In this document: in pieces, positions 1 to 7,939 of the stretch
How positions within the stretch are numbered: position 1 is the first letter of the stretch
Layout of the letters: each line of letters starts with the position of its first letter
NCBI GenBank assembly: GCA_029251465.1
Contig: JAQXDI010000061.1
Coordinates: forward strand, 1 to 64,000
Reading direction: 5' to 3'
DNA length: 64,000 nt
DNA from: Ascidiaceihabitans sp.
GTDB taxonomy: Bacteria > Pseudomonadota > Alphaproteobacteria > Rhodobacterales > Rhodobacteraceae
The notes under the pieces: generated by a model
What the model saw: the letters and a program-made list of their open reading frames with translations, nothing else
Database searches by the model: none
Told to the model about the DNA's origin: nothing
Made by a program: the position numbers and the translations under genes

Positions 1-42
1 ATGAAAATTTTCGGGTTTTGGCGTAGCTCAGGTATAGCATAA

Positions 43-111
43 CTTCAGTAAATCAGAATTTTTCTAACTGAAGCATCGATAAATTGCAGATAGTAGTATA
101 GCATAGCTATA
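43..111. promoter_or_regulatory. Inverted repeats upstream of the LysR gene
   Basis: CTTCAGT (43-49) and ACTGAAG (67-73) form a perfect 7-bp inverted repeat with a 17-base spacer. TATAGC-ATA-GCTATA (97-111) is a second palindrome that runs into the A of the LysR start codon, and its half TATAGCAT also occurs at 33-40. LysR proteins usually bind such dyads near their own promoter, so autoregulation is a plausible inference. The target gene cannot be seen because the window starts here. Confidence 0.35.
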
Positions 112-998
112 TGAGGGAACTGAACGGAATCCATCTTGGCATGCTGCGTTCGGTCGAAGCTGTCGCGCGTCTTGGTAGTTTGCGTATTGCGGCCGATGAG
201 CTGGGTGTCACGCCAGGGGCTGTAAGTCAGCAGATCATAAAGGCCGAAGCTCAACTGGACCGGCAGTTGTTCGAACGCCTTCCAAAAGGTCTCGTTCCGA
301 CCGCCATTGGACATCAGCTTGCAGAGCATCTGAACGACGGGTTTCGCGAGCTCGCGAAAGGCATTACCGCAATGCGGCCCAACGCAACGGATGCAATCAC
401 AATTTCTGTCGCACCGGTGTTCGCTGGAAAGTGGCTTGTTTGGCGCTTGAGCCGTTTTTCGGCAGAGCATCCGTCCATCCGGGTGCGGATTGATGCCTCA
501 GTCGACGTGATTGACCCACGCGCAAACGCTGTGGACGCTTGTATTCGTGTCGGGTGGGGCGACTGGCCAAATGTTCATGCGGAAAAACTGTTCGACCAAC
601 GGGTGTTTCCTGTTTGCGCCCCGTCGCTGGCAGACACCATTGTGGCCCCTTCAGATTTGACAAAAGTTCCGATCATTCACGAGTCAACATCGATGTTCGG
701 CTGGGAAGTGTGGCTGGGCCCGAATGATATGCAGGCAAGCCAGCTTGGCGATGGACCAATGTATTCGGACGCGTCGCTATGTCTCGATGCGGCGATTGCC
801 GGTCAGGGGGTGTTTCTTGCATGGGAAACGCTTGCTCACGATGCCTTGATGGCGAAACGCCTTGTGGCTCCACTACCGGGACGTTTTCGAACTGGAATTG
901 CGTATTGGTTCGTCGAGCCAGAACGGGCGCTCCGGTCCCCCCAAGTAGAAGCCTTCCGTAACTGGTTGCTGAAAGAACTTGCGCAGGCGCGCTCATGA
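111..998 (+). CDS. LysR-family transcriptional regulator (GcvA-like)
   Basis: This is a 295-residue DNA-binding regulator of normal LysR length. An N-terminal winged helix-turn-helix lies at about residues 5-63, with the typical run LGSLRIAADELGVTPGAVSQ. A periplasmic-binding-like effector domain fills the rest, beginning near ITISVAPVFAGKWLVWRLSRF, a pattern common in the GcvA-like subgroup. The ATG at 111 follows paired inverted repeats. Its stop overlaps the next start by 4 bp (ATGA), so it is probably co-transcribed with the truncated dehydrogenase/epimerase gene. The effector and regulon are not visible from sequence. With its partner gene broken, the regulator may have lost one of its targets. 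Confidence 0.85.
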   Translation: MRELNGIHLGMLRSVEAVARLGSLRIAADELGVTPGAVSQQIIKAEAQLDRQLFERLPKGLVPTAIGHQLAEHLNDGFRELAKGITAMRPNATDAITISVAPVFAGKWLVWRLSRFSAEHPSIRVRIDASVDVIDPRANAVDACIRVGWGDWPNVHAEKLFDQRVFPVCAPSLADTIVAPSDLTKVPIIHESTSMFGWEVWLGPNDMQASQLGDGPMYSDASLCLDAAIAGQGVFLAWETLAHDALMAKRLVAPLPGRFRTGIAYWFVEPERALRSPQVEAFRNWLLKELAQARS

Positions 999-1402
999 AA
1001 GGTCTGCGTTCGATTGCTGTAACAGGTGCGGCTGGCCGGATCGGGCGCGTCATTTGTGCTGAAGCGCGCAAAAGAAACATTGATGTGGTTGGCATTGATG
1101 CCATCCGGAGTGATGGGGTTTTTCAAGCAGACGTGCGCGACACAAACCAGCTGAGCAGATTGCTTGAAGGCGTTGACTGTGTTTTCCATTGTGCGGGGTT
1201 GCATGCGCCACATGTTGGGCTGCAATCCGACGATACGTTCAAATCGATTAATATTGATGGGACTGCAAGCGTTCTGCGCGCCGTTGAGATCGCAGGTACA
1301 GGTCGTTTCGTGCTGACAAGTACGACCGCTATTTATGGAGGTGGTTCGGCAATCGGCCTCGCACCCGGCAGGAACGGCTTACACCATCCGCATTGTAACT
1401 AA
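995..1402 (+). pseudogene. Truncated NAD-dependent epimerase/dehydratase (extended SDR) fragment
   Basis: The first 115 or so residues are a good extended-SDR Rossmann half: TGAAGRIGR nucleotide-binding motif near residue 10, DVRD after the third strand, VFHCAGLHAPHVG, and the STTAIYG segment that precedes the catalytic Tyr-x3-Lys. The reading frame then runs into about 20 unrelated residues and stops at 135, whereas the family is usually 270-330 residues. The catalytic YxxxK half is missing, and no continuation is seen in other frames before the tRNA gene. A deletion after residue 115 is the simplest reading. It overlaps the LysR stop by 4 bp, so the intact ancestor was probably in an operon with the regulator. 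Function is probably lost. Confidence 0.7.
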
Positions 1403-1452
1403 TTCTAAAACCTTCGATACAACCAGTAAACAAAGTGGGTTTTTGGTGAGCT

Positions 1453-1500
1453 CTCTAAATCCCAAAACAATTAAGCATTTGATTTAGAGCATATTTTTTC
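1453..1500 (+). terminator. Stem-loop followed by a T-rich tract
   Basis: CTCTAAATC (1453-1461) pairs perfectly with GATTTAGAG (1481-1489). The + strand then reads CATATTTTTTC. The AT-rich 9-bp stem with a long 19-base loop is a weak intrinsic terminator candidate for the LysR/SDR transcript. Confidence 0.4.
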
Positions 1501-1507
1501 AATGCTA

Positions 1508-1583
<76 letters not shown>

Positions 1584-1625
1584 GATAACGCGGTGTTTAG
1601 ACAAACCTCTGGGGCGGCGCAACCC

Positions 1626-2198
1626 TCAAGTTAAACGTTTTTGTATGCCATCTTTCAGATGATAAACTACACCCTGCCCGCCCGGCATTTCTGCCAGTCC
1701 CGGAATCCCCAAACCCAGCACCGTTGCGCGCAACATTCGTGATGTAATGCCATGCGTTACCAACACGGCTGGTCCGTCCAAATCTGCCAAAAACGACTTG
1801 CAGCGGGCTTCGAGTGCGGCAAACCCTTCGCCCCCCGGTGCGCGTTCATAAAGCTCAAGCGCACCGTCCGGCGTGTCTGCGAATTCACCCGGAGCCGCCA
1901 AAGTACTGCGAACTTTACCAGACCATTCGCCAACTTCAATTTCGCGCAGACGATCTTCGGTTCGCACAAAGGCCACGGTCCCCGACAACGCGATCGCGGC
2001 CGTTTCAAACGCGCGCCCTTGCGGACTGGACAAGGATTTAAACCCATTTAAATCAATTGCTTGCAATATTTCAGCCTGCCGACGCGCTTGTTGTTTGCCC
2101 GCCTGCGTTAACGGAGAATTCAAGGCACCTTGCATCCGCCCTTCGGCGTTCCATTCGGTTTCGCCGTGGCGCAAAATATAGAGTTCGGGAAATGTCAT
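1626..2198 (-). CDS. Histidine phosphatase (phosphoglycerate mutase-like) family protein
   Basis: This 190-residue protein carries the RHGETEWN signature near its start (LYILRHGETEWNAEGRMQG, phospho-acceptor His at residue 11) and the second catalytic VLVTHGITSRML histidine near residue 148. Between them lie the usual Arg and Glu positions (REIEVGEWSG). The length fits small cofactor-independent family members. The family dephosphorylates phospho-metabolites such as phosphoglycerate or alpha-ribazole phosphate, but the substrate cannot be told from sequence. It lies downstream of the HU gene on the same strand but is separated from it by a strong stem-loop, so it is probably its own unit. No strong Shine-Dalgarno precedes the ATG at 2198. 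Confidence 0.88.
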   Translation of the reverse strand: MTFPELYILRHGETEWNAEGRMQGALNSPLTQAGKQQARRQAEILQAIDLNGFKSLSSPQGRAFETAAIALSGTVAFVRTEDRLREIEVGEWSGKVRSTLAAPGEFADTPDGALELYERAPGGEGFAALEARCKSFLADLDGPAVLVTHGITSRMLRATVLGLGIPGLAEMPGGQGVVYHLKDGIQKRLT

Positions 2199-2248
2199 CT
2201 AGGTCTGATCCATTGGCCGAGAAATCGGCGGTTCTGTCTCAGCTAGAG

Positions 2249-2282
2249 CAAAAACCGCCCTCTATGCAAGAAGGCGGTTTTG
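2249..2282. terminator. Intrinsic terminator downstream of the HU gene
   Basis: AAAACCGCC (2251-2259) pairs with GGCGGTTTT (2273-2281) across a 13-base loop. On the minus strand the stem ends in a T tract, as expected for a terminator of the HU-like gene at 2309-2767. It also separates that gene from the phosphatase downstream. Confidence 0.8.
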
Positions 2283-2308
2283 AAGTTGGTGTGAAATTTT
2301 ATCCGAAG

Positions 2309-2767
2309 CTATTCAGCGGCGCTCGGCAAAGTGTTGGTTCCGCTGGCCTCGGCATTCGCGTCCGACGGCATCAATTGACGAATTTTTGTCACCATAACGC
2401 GGCCATTCGGCATTTGCTTGACGCGATGCACTTTTAGTTTGCCCATTGGTTGCAAGTTCAACTCGCGACTGTCGCCGATGGCTTCACCCAAGACAGCAAG
2501 CGTTGCTTCCACGGCAGGTTTAGCGTCTTTCTTTTTGATGCCAGAGCGTTCGACAACCAGATCAATGAGCTCTTTTTTACGCATCATCGGACCGCTGATC
2601 ACTGGCTCAGGCGCGCCAACCACGACAGGAGTCGCTGCGGTCTGTGATAGGCTGACGGCTACTGGTTGTGTTGCAGCGGTAGGAGCTTTGGCCGTAGTGG
2701 ATTTCTTAGCGGTTGCTTTGGTCGCTGTTGTTTTCTTGGCCGTTGTCTTTGGTTTTGTGGTGCTCAT
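2309..2767 (-). CDS. HU-family DNA-binding protein with histone H1-like N-terminal tail
   Basis: This is a 152-residue nucleoid protein in two parts. Residues 1 to about 60 are a low-complexity Lys/Thr/Ala tail (KTTAKKTTATKATAKKSTTA), like histone H1 or the basic tail of mycobacterial HupB but at the other end. Residues 61 to about 140 match a short HU/IHF fold: MRKKELIDLVVERSGIKKKDAKPAVEATLAVLGEAI, then the strand region LNLQPMGKLKVHRVKQMPNGRVMVTKIRQL. The DNA-gripping arm is shorter than in canonical HU. The start at 2767 was chosen because GAGG precedes that ATG and the N-terminal extension upstream looks non-coding. It probably compacts DNA. A terminator follows. Confidence 0.85.
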   Translation of the reverse strand: MSTTKPKTTAKKTTATKATAKKSTTAKAPTAATQPVAVSLSQTAATPVVVGAPEPVISGPMMRKKELIDLVVERSGIKKKDAKPAVEATLAVLGEAIGDSRELNLQPMGKLKVHRVKQMPNGRVMVTKIRQLMPSDANAEASGTNTLPSAAE

Positions 2768-2923
2768 CTTTGCCTCGTGGGTCACGCGAGCACTTCGAAC
2801 GCCCGCTGTTTCTCGATTGGAAACAGTATATTCAACTCTGAGGCAAATATCCAGCGCAGGCTTGACCTTGGCGTTTAAATCACACACTGACGACGCTGTA
2901 TTGTAGAAATCTGGGGAGTAACA

Positions 2924-3112
2924 ATGAAAAATTCACTATATGCAGCGGCCGCACTCATCGCTCTTGGGGCAGCGCCTGCCATGGCAGGATCACTGAGTGA
3001 CCCGATCGTGACGCCTGTGTTGATCGCGCAAGAAACGACCGCCAGCAGTTCAAGTGCGACCGCGATGGTTGCGATGCTCGCGCTTCTTATGGCAATTCCG
3101 GTGCTAGACTGA
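2924..3112 (+). CDS. Small secreted/membrane protein of unknown function
   Basis: This 62-residue protein is preceded by a GGGGAG Shine-Dalgarno 5 bases before the ATG. It starts with a signal peptide (MKNSLYAAAALIALGAAPAMA, likely cleavage after AMA), has a short polar stretch SLSDPIVTPVLIAQETTASSSS, and ends in a hydrophobic segment (AMVAMLALLMAIPVLD) that could anchor it in the membrane. Small proteins of this design are common in Rhodobacteraceae and are sometimes mislabelled ferrochelatase because of their location in other genomes. No enzymatic domain is present. It is a single-gene unit ending at the shared terminator before lon. Confidence 0.75.
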   Translation: MKNSLYAAAALIALGAAPAMAGSLSDPIVTPVLIAQETTASSSSATAMVAMLALLMAIPVLD

Positions 3113-3135
3113 ACTGCAGAAAACACCGTTAAACT

Positions 3136-3175
3136 GAAAAAAGCCGCTCAACCATTTGAGCGGCCTTCTTATTTT
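3136..3175. terminator. Bidirectional intrinsic terminator between the small protein gene and lon
   Basis: GCCGCTCAA (3143-3151) and TTGAGCGGC (3156-3164) form a perfect 9-bp stem with a 4-base loop. A-rich sequence on the left and T-rich sequence on the right let it work on both strands for the two convergent genes. Confidence 0.9.
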
Positions 3176-3192
3176 CTAAAATCAACGACGCG

Positions 3193-5601
3193 TCAGTGTG
3201 CAGTCGCCGCAGGTTGAACACCTTGGGACGCCGCGGCCGCAGCAGCTGCCGCCTCTTCTGCAGCTTCATTCCATTCGATCGCGTCAGGTACAGAGGTCAG
3301 AGCATGCTTGAGTACTTCTGACACATGCGAAACAGGAATAATCTCGAGTCCAGCTTTCACATTTTCCGGAATATCCGGTAAGTCCTTTTCGTTTTCTTCG
3401 GGAATCAGAACTGTTTTGATTCCCCCCCTTAAGGCAGCTAAAAGTTTCTCTTTAAGGCCTCCGATCGGCATTGCATTGCCGCGAAGGGACACTTCGCCGG
3501 TCATTGCGATGTCTTTTCGCACGGGAATACCCGTCAAAACCGACACAATTGATGTGACCATTGCCAATCCAGCTGACGGACCATCTTTTGGAGTGGCGCC
3601 GTCTGGAACGTGCACGTGGATGTCGATTTTGTCGAATTTGGTCGGCTTTACCCCGATTTTCGGGCTGATAGAGCGCACATAAGATGACGCCGCGTCGATA
3701 GATTCCTTCATCACATCGCCGAGCTTACCGGTTGTTTTCATTCGCCCCTTACCCGGCAAGTTCAACGCTTCGATCTGCAACAGCTCTCCACCAACAGAAG
3801 TGTAGGCCAAACCTGTCACGACACCAATCTGGTCCTCTTTTTCGGCCAGACCATAACGATATTTTGGAACGCCCAAGAACTCATCAAGGTTGTCGGCAGA
3901 AACCGTGACAGATTCCGCTTCTTTTTTGATGATTTTAGTCAACGATTTACGCGCAGTTTTTGCAATTTCACGTTCAAGATTCCGAACCCCTGCTTCGCGT
4001 GTGTAGTGACGGATGATCGATGTCAAAGCATCTTCTTGAAGTTCAAATTCACCCTTTTTCAAGCCGTGGTTTTTAACCTGTTTGGCGACAAGATGCTGTT
4101 TTGCGATCTCGCGCTTTTCGTCCTCTGTGTAACCAGCAAGCGGTATGATTTCCATCCGATCAAGCAACGGGCCAGGCATATTGTAGCTGTTGGACGTGGT
4201 CAGGAACATCACGTTCGACAGGTCATACTCGACCTCTAAATAGTGATCGACAAACGTGCCGTTTTGTTCCGGATCAAGAACCTCAAGCATGGCTGATGCT
4301 GGATCGCCACGGAAGTCTTGTCCCATCTTGTCGATTTCATCGAGCAAGATCAGCGGATTGATCGTTTTCGCCTTTTTCAACGCCTGAATGATTTTACCGG
4401 GCATCGAGCCAATGTACGTGCGACGGTGACCGCGAATTTCGGATTCATCACGTACGCCGCCCAGCGAGATGCGAATAAATTCGCGCCCAGTTGCCTGGGC
4501 GACAGATTTTCCTAGCGACGTTTTACCAACCCCCGGAGGGCCAACCAAGCACATGATCGGGCCTTTGATCTTGGTCGAACGTAGTTGCACCGCGAGGTAT
4601 TCCACGATGCGCTCTTTGACCTTGTCTAGACCGTAGTGATCGTCATCGAGGATCTTTTCAGCGCGGCTCAGGTCTTTTTTCACACGGGATTTCACGCCCC
4701 ATGGAACGCCTAAAATCCAATCTAAATAATTGCGCACCACTGTCGCTTCGGCGGACATTGGCGACATATTCTTCAGTTTTTTGACTTCAGCGTCGACTTT
4801 TTCTCGCGCTTCTTTGCTCAGCTTGGTTTCGGCAATCTTTGATTCGAGCTCTTCGATCTCGTTTTTGCCGTCTTCGCCGTCGCCCAATTCTTGTTGGATT
4901 GCCTTCATCTGTTCGTTCAGATAATATTCGCGTTGCGTGCGTTCCATCTGGGTTTTGACGCGGGTTTTGATCTTTTTCTCGACTTGCAAAACGGACATTT
5001 CGCCCTGCATCAGGCCATAGACCTTTTCCAGACGTTCCGAGATCGACAGTGTTTCAAGCAGGTCCTGCTTTTGTTCAACTTCTATGCCCAAGTGGCCGGC
5101 CACGAGGTCGGCCAGTTTTGCAGGCTCAGTCGATTCACCAACAGCGGCAAGCGCCTCTTCGGGGATGTTTTTCTTGACCTTGGCGTAGCGTTCAAATTCG
5201 TCGCCAACCGTGCGCAACAGCGCCTCTGTGGTGACAACGTCACCCGGAATTTCGGTCAGATATTCGGCGCGCGCCTCGAAAAATCTATCGTTTTCAAGGT
5301 ATTCCGTGATGCGCACGCGTGCTTGACCTTCGACCAAGACCTTGACCGTGCCATCAGGTAGCTTGAGCAATTGCAGCACGTTGGCCAGCACGCCCACCTT
5401 GTAAATGCCGTCGCTTTCAGGGTCATCTTCGGACGGATCCATCTGGCTCGACAACAGGATTTGTTTGTCGTCTGCCATCACTTCTTCTAGCGCACGCACC
5501 GATTTATCACGGCCGACGAACAGCGGGACAATCATGTGCGGGAAGACCACGATATCGCGCAATGGCAATACGGGGTATGATGCGTTCAATGGCTCTTGCA
5601 T
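3193..5601 (-). CDS. lon: ATP-dependent protease Lon (La), substrate-binding, AAA+ and protease domains
   Basis: This 802-residue serine-lysine protease degrades misfolded and regulatory proteins in the cytoplasm. In order: LON N-terminal domain (YPVLPLRDIVVFPHMIVPLFVGR) to about residue 200, a coiled helical linker, the AAA+ module with Walker A GPPGVGKTS (Lys360) and Walker B LILLDEID, and the protease domain with the dyad Ser676 (DGPSAGLAM) and Lys719 (LKEKLLAALRGG). The Ser-Lys spacing of 43 matches E. coli Lon. The C-terminus has an extra Ala-rich tail of about 20 residues. It stands alone on the minus strand, ends in a bidirectional terminator, and is followed upstream by a possible heat-shock promoter. 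Confidence 0.98.
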   Translation of the reverse strand: MQEPLNASYPVLPLRDIVVFPHMIVPLFVGRDKSVRALEEVMADDKQILLSSQMDPSEDDPESDGIYKVGVLANVLQLLKLPDGTVKVLVEGQARVRITEYLENDRFFEARAEYLTEIPGDVVTTEALLRTVGDEFERYAKVKKNIPEEALAAVGESTEPAKLADLVAGHLGIEVEQKQDLLETLSISERLEKVYGLMQGEMSVLQVEKKIKTRVKTQMERTQREYYLNEQMKAIQQELGDGEDGKNEIEELESKIAETKLSKEAREKVDAEVKKLKNMSPMSAEATVVRNYLDWILGVPWGVKSRVKKDLSRAEKILDDDHYGLDKVKERIVEYLAVQLRSTKIKGPIMCLVGPPGVGKTSLGKSVAQATGREFIRISLGGVRDESEIRGHRRTYIGSMPGKIIQALKKAKTINPLILLDEIDKMGQDFRGDPASAMLEVLDPEQNGTFVDHYLEVEYDLSNVMFLTTSNSYNMPGPLLDRMEIIPLAGYTEDEKREIAKQHLVAKQVKNHGLKKGEFELQEDALTSIIRHYTREAGVRNLEREIAKTARKSLTKIIKKEAESVTVSADNLDEFLGVPKYRYGLAEKEDQIGVVTGLAYTSVGGELLQIEALNLPGKGRMKTTGKLGDVMKESIDAASSYVRSISPKIGVKPTKFDKIDIHVHVPDGATPKDGPSAGLAMVTSIVSVLTGIPVRKDIAMTGEVSLRGNAMPIGGLKEKLLAALRGGIKTVLIPEENEKDLPDIPENVKAGLEIIPVSHVSEVLKHALTSVPDAIEWNEAAEEAAAAAAAASQGVQPAATAH

Positions 5602-5675
5602 GCTCTTTTCCTTAGTTTGGCAAGACAGCGCGGTCCCTTATCAGGCAACTCTCAGCTGTCTCCTTCTCGGAGTTA

Positions 5676-5707
5676 ACAGATTGTTATCTTGCCTGCCTGT
5701 TTCAAGG
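5676..5707 (-). promoter_or_regulatory. Possible lon promoter
   Basis: Minus-strand reading gives CCTTGAAA (5707-5700), which matches the -35 half of a heat-shock (RpoH) or vegetative promoter, about 100 bases before the lon start. The expected C-rich or TATAAT-like -10 is not clear; ATAACAAT about 13 bases on is the best candidate. Lon is a classical RpoH target, but the -10 here is weak. Confidence 0.3.
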
Positions 5708-5780
5708 GTTAGAATGGCCTTCTGGCGCGGTGGGTGCAATGCTGTCTGCCCCAATTGCCCTGATTAATTACAAAAAACTC

Positions 5781-6683
5781 TTAAGATTGTTTATGCGTCT
5801 TCGAAGTTCGCGTAAAAAATGGTCCTGCGACTTCGACCAAAGCGGCAGAGACGATCAGTCCGGTGCCCAATGCTTCGCGCAGGCCAAAGGTTTCATCCGT
5901 CAGTACCGCGGCCGATATGACCGCCACGACGACTTCGCTCATGAGCAGCACGCCAACGCGTCCCGGCGTTAGATATGCGCAGGGCCAGATCGTCAGGAAG
6001 AACATCGGCAGGGTCAAAATGCCGATGACCAAAATCAAAACCCAAGCCGCCTGAATGTCACTAAATTCGGGGGTTTTGCCCATGATTTCGCCGCCCAGCG
6101 CCAGCATTAGCGCCGTGACGATCAATCCGCCCAAGATAAAGGCGATCATTTGATCGATCGGTGCCACCCTTTGCAATCGATACAATTGCAGACTGCCGAG
6201 CGACCACGCGATGCCGGACAACAGCGCCATCCAATCACCGATGCCTTGGGGGCGTGGGAACGCGCCGTTTGGCGACAGCACCACGATCAAACCACCAAGC
6301 CCCATGATCAAGGCCAACACGCGGAACCACGTCAGCCGTTCGCCCAAGAACACCAACCCCAGCAGCGTGCCCCAAACGGGGGCGAGGTAGAACAAAAGGA
6401 TCACGCGGATCACATCGGTGAAATAGATGCTGGTGGCATACAGGCTAAGGGCCGTGCCGGTCAGTGCGCCGCAAATCAGCAAGGCTAGCCCCCCTGCGCA
6501 CAGGCTGCGCGCCCGCATCACGATCACGGGCAACATGATCAGCGCGCTGACAGCGTAGATCGAAAACCCGGACCATGCGGCCTGAAACCCAGCCTCGCCC
6601 AGCATCCGCAGCGGGATCCAGAATAAGCCCCAGATTACGCCGCCGATCACCAGCCACAAAGATGGGGCCAAAGTGCTTTTCAA
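5781..6683 (-). CDS. EamA/DMT-family membrane transporter (start uncertain)
   Basis: This roughly 300-residue inner-membrane protein has about ten hydrophobic helices arranged as two EamA repeats (LWLVIGGVIWGLFWIPLRML at the start, then a second block from GIAWSLGSLQLYRL). The family exports metabolites or amino acids; the substrate is unknown. It follows tgt by 13 bp. The only in-frame start is TTG at 6683, with no good Shine-Dalgarno. An ATG at 6700 overlapping the tgt stop (ATGA) would be ideal for coupling but is out of frame by one base at a T4 run; one more T would give MKRTNFLKST as the N-terminus. The start, or a single-base deletion, needs resolving. Confidence 0.8.
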   Translation of the reverse strand: MKSTLAPSLWLVIGGVIWGLFWIPLRMLGEAGFQAAWSGFSIYAVSALIMLPVIVMRARSLCAGGLALLICGALTGTALSLYATSIYFTDVIRVILLFYLAPVWGTLLGLVFLGERLTWFRVLALIMGLGGLIVVLSPNGAFPRPQGIGDWMALLSGIAWSLGSLQLYRLQRVAPIDQMIAFILGGLIVTALMLALGGEIMGKTPEFSDIQAAWVLILVIGILTLPMFFLTIWPCAYLTPGRVGVLLMSEVVVAVISAAVLTDETFGLREALGTGLIVSAALVEVAGPFFTRTSKTHKQS

Positions 6684-6696
6684 AAGTTTGTGCGTT

Positions 6697-7824
6697 TCAT
6701 AAGGGTTCGATGTCGCCCTGCGCGCGCCCTGAATGGAAATCAGACTGCCACTGCGTGAACGTGCCAGCGACGATTGCGTGACGCATGCCGTCCATAATGT
6801 CCTGGAAGTACTGCAGGTTATGCCAGGTCAACAACATCCCCGAGATCATCTCGTTGCTGCGAAACACGTGGTGCAGATAGGCGCGGCTGTAGCTCGAACA
6901 GGCCGGACAGCTGCAATTTTCATCCAGAGGGCGCGGATCATCCGCGTGGCGCGCGTTCTTGATGTTGACCACACCGGCGCGCGTGAACACCTGCCCCGTG
7001 CGCCCTGAACGCGACGGCAGCACGCAGTCCATCATGTCGATGCCACGGGCCACAGCACCCACAATATCGTCGGGCTTGCCAACGCCCATCAGGTAGCGCG
7101 GTTTATCGACGGGCAGCTGATCGGGCGCGTAATCGAGGCAATCGAACATCGCCTGTTGCCCCTCGCCCACAGCCAGACCGCCCACCGCGTAGCCGTCAAA
7201 ACCGATGTTCTTCAGCGCCTCGGCAGATTCCTCGCGGAAGTCCTGCTCAAGCCCGCCTTGTTGGATGCCGAACAGCGCATGACCGGGGCGATCCCCGAAT
7301 GCATCCTTTGAGCGTTCAGCCCAGCGCATCGACAAACGCATGCTTTCGGCGATGCGATCACGATCCGCTGGCAGCGCCGGACATTCGTCAAAACACATGA
7401 CAATGTCAGAACCGAGCAGCTTTTGGATGTCCATCGAGCGTTCCGGCGTGATCTCGTGCTTGGACCCGTCGATGTGGGATCTGAACGTCACACCTTTTTC
7501 GGTCAGCTTGCGCAGGCTGGCAAGGCTCATCACTTGGAACCCACCGCTGTCCGTCAGGATTGGGCGATCCCAGTTCATGAACTTGTGCAAGCCCCCCAAA
7601 CGGTCGATCCGTTCAGCCGTCGGGCGCAACATCAAGTGATAGGTGTTGCCCAGCAGAATGTCGGCCCCTGTGGCGCGCACGCTTTCGGGCATCATCGCTT
7701 TGACGGTGGCGGCCGTGCCCACAGGCATGAACGCAGGCGTGCGGATATCGCCACGCGGCGTTTTGATCACGCCGGTGCGGGCTTTGCCATCAGTGGCGTG
7801 TAATTCATAACTAATTTTGGTCAT
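6697..7824 (-). CDS. tgt: Queuine/preQ1 tRNA-guanine transglycosylase
   Basis: This 375-residue enzyme swaps guanine 34 of GUN-anticodon tRNAs for preQ1 in queuosine synthesis. Visible signatures are the DSGGFQ motif with the catalytic Asp, [21 protein letters not shown], the second Asp region [10 protein letters not shown], and the zinc site [16 protein letters not shown]. Length is normal for bacterial TGT. It heads a short minus-strand unit with the EamA gene and diverges from the SPFH gene. QueA, which acts later in the same pathway, is at the far end of the window rather than adjacent. Confidence 0.97.
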   Translation of the reverse strand: MTKISYELHATDGKARTGVIKTPRGDIRTPAFMPVGTAATVKAMMPESVRATGADILLGNTYHLMLRPTAERIDRLGGLHKFMNWDRPILTDSGGFQVMSLASLRKLTEKGVTFRSHIDGSKHEITPERSMDIQKLLGSDIVMCFDECPALPADRDRIAESMRLSMRWAERSKDAFGDRPGHALFGIQQGGLEQDFREESAEALKNIGFDGYAVGGLAVGEGQQAMFDCLDYAPDQLPVDKPRYLMGVGKPDDIVGAVARGIDMMDCVLPSRSGRTGQVFTRAGVVNIKNARHADDPRPLDENCSCPACSSYSRAYLHHVFRSNEMISGMLLTWHNLQYFQDIMDGMRHAIVAGTFTQWQSDFHSGRAQGDIEPL

Positions 7825-7878
7825 GCCCCCCTGTGGCGCAAAACGCGTCTTGGGCCAAGCCCTGTTGCACGTCTATAG

Positions 7879-7909
7879 CTTGAATTTTCGCCAAAAAATC
7901 CCCATATAT
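7879..7909 (+). promoter_or_regulatory. Heat-shock-like (RpoH) promoter for the SPFH-NfeD genes
   Basis: CTTGAA (7879-7884), a 15-base spacer, and CCCCATATAT (7900-7909) closely match the E. coli sigma-32 consensus (CTTGAA, 13-16 bases, CCCCAT-T). It lies about 30 bases before the SPFH start, which has AAGGA as Shine-Dalgarno. The match is visible in sequence; heat-shock control is inferred. Confidence 0.55.
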
Positions 7910-7939
7910 AGCGGCAATAGTATATTTAAGGATACATAA

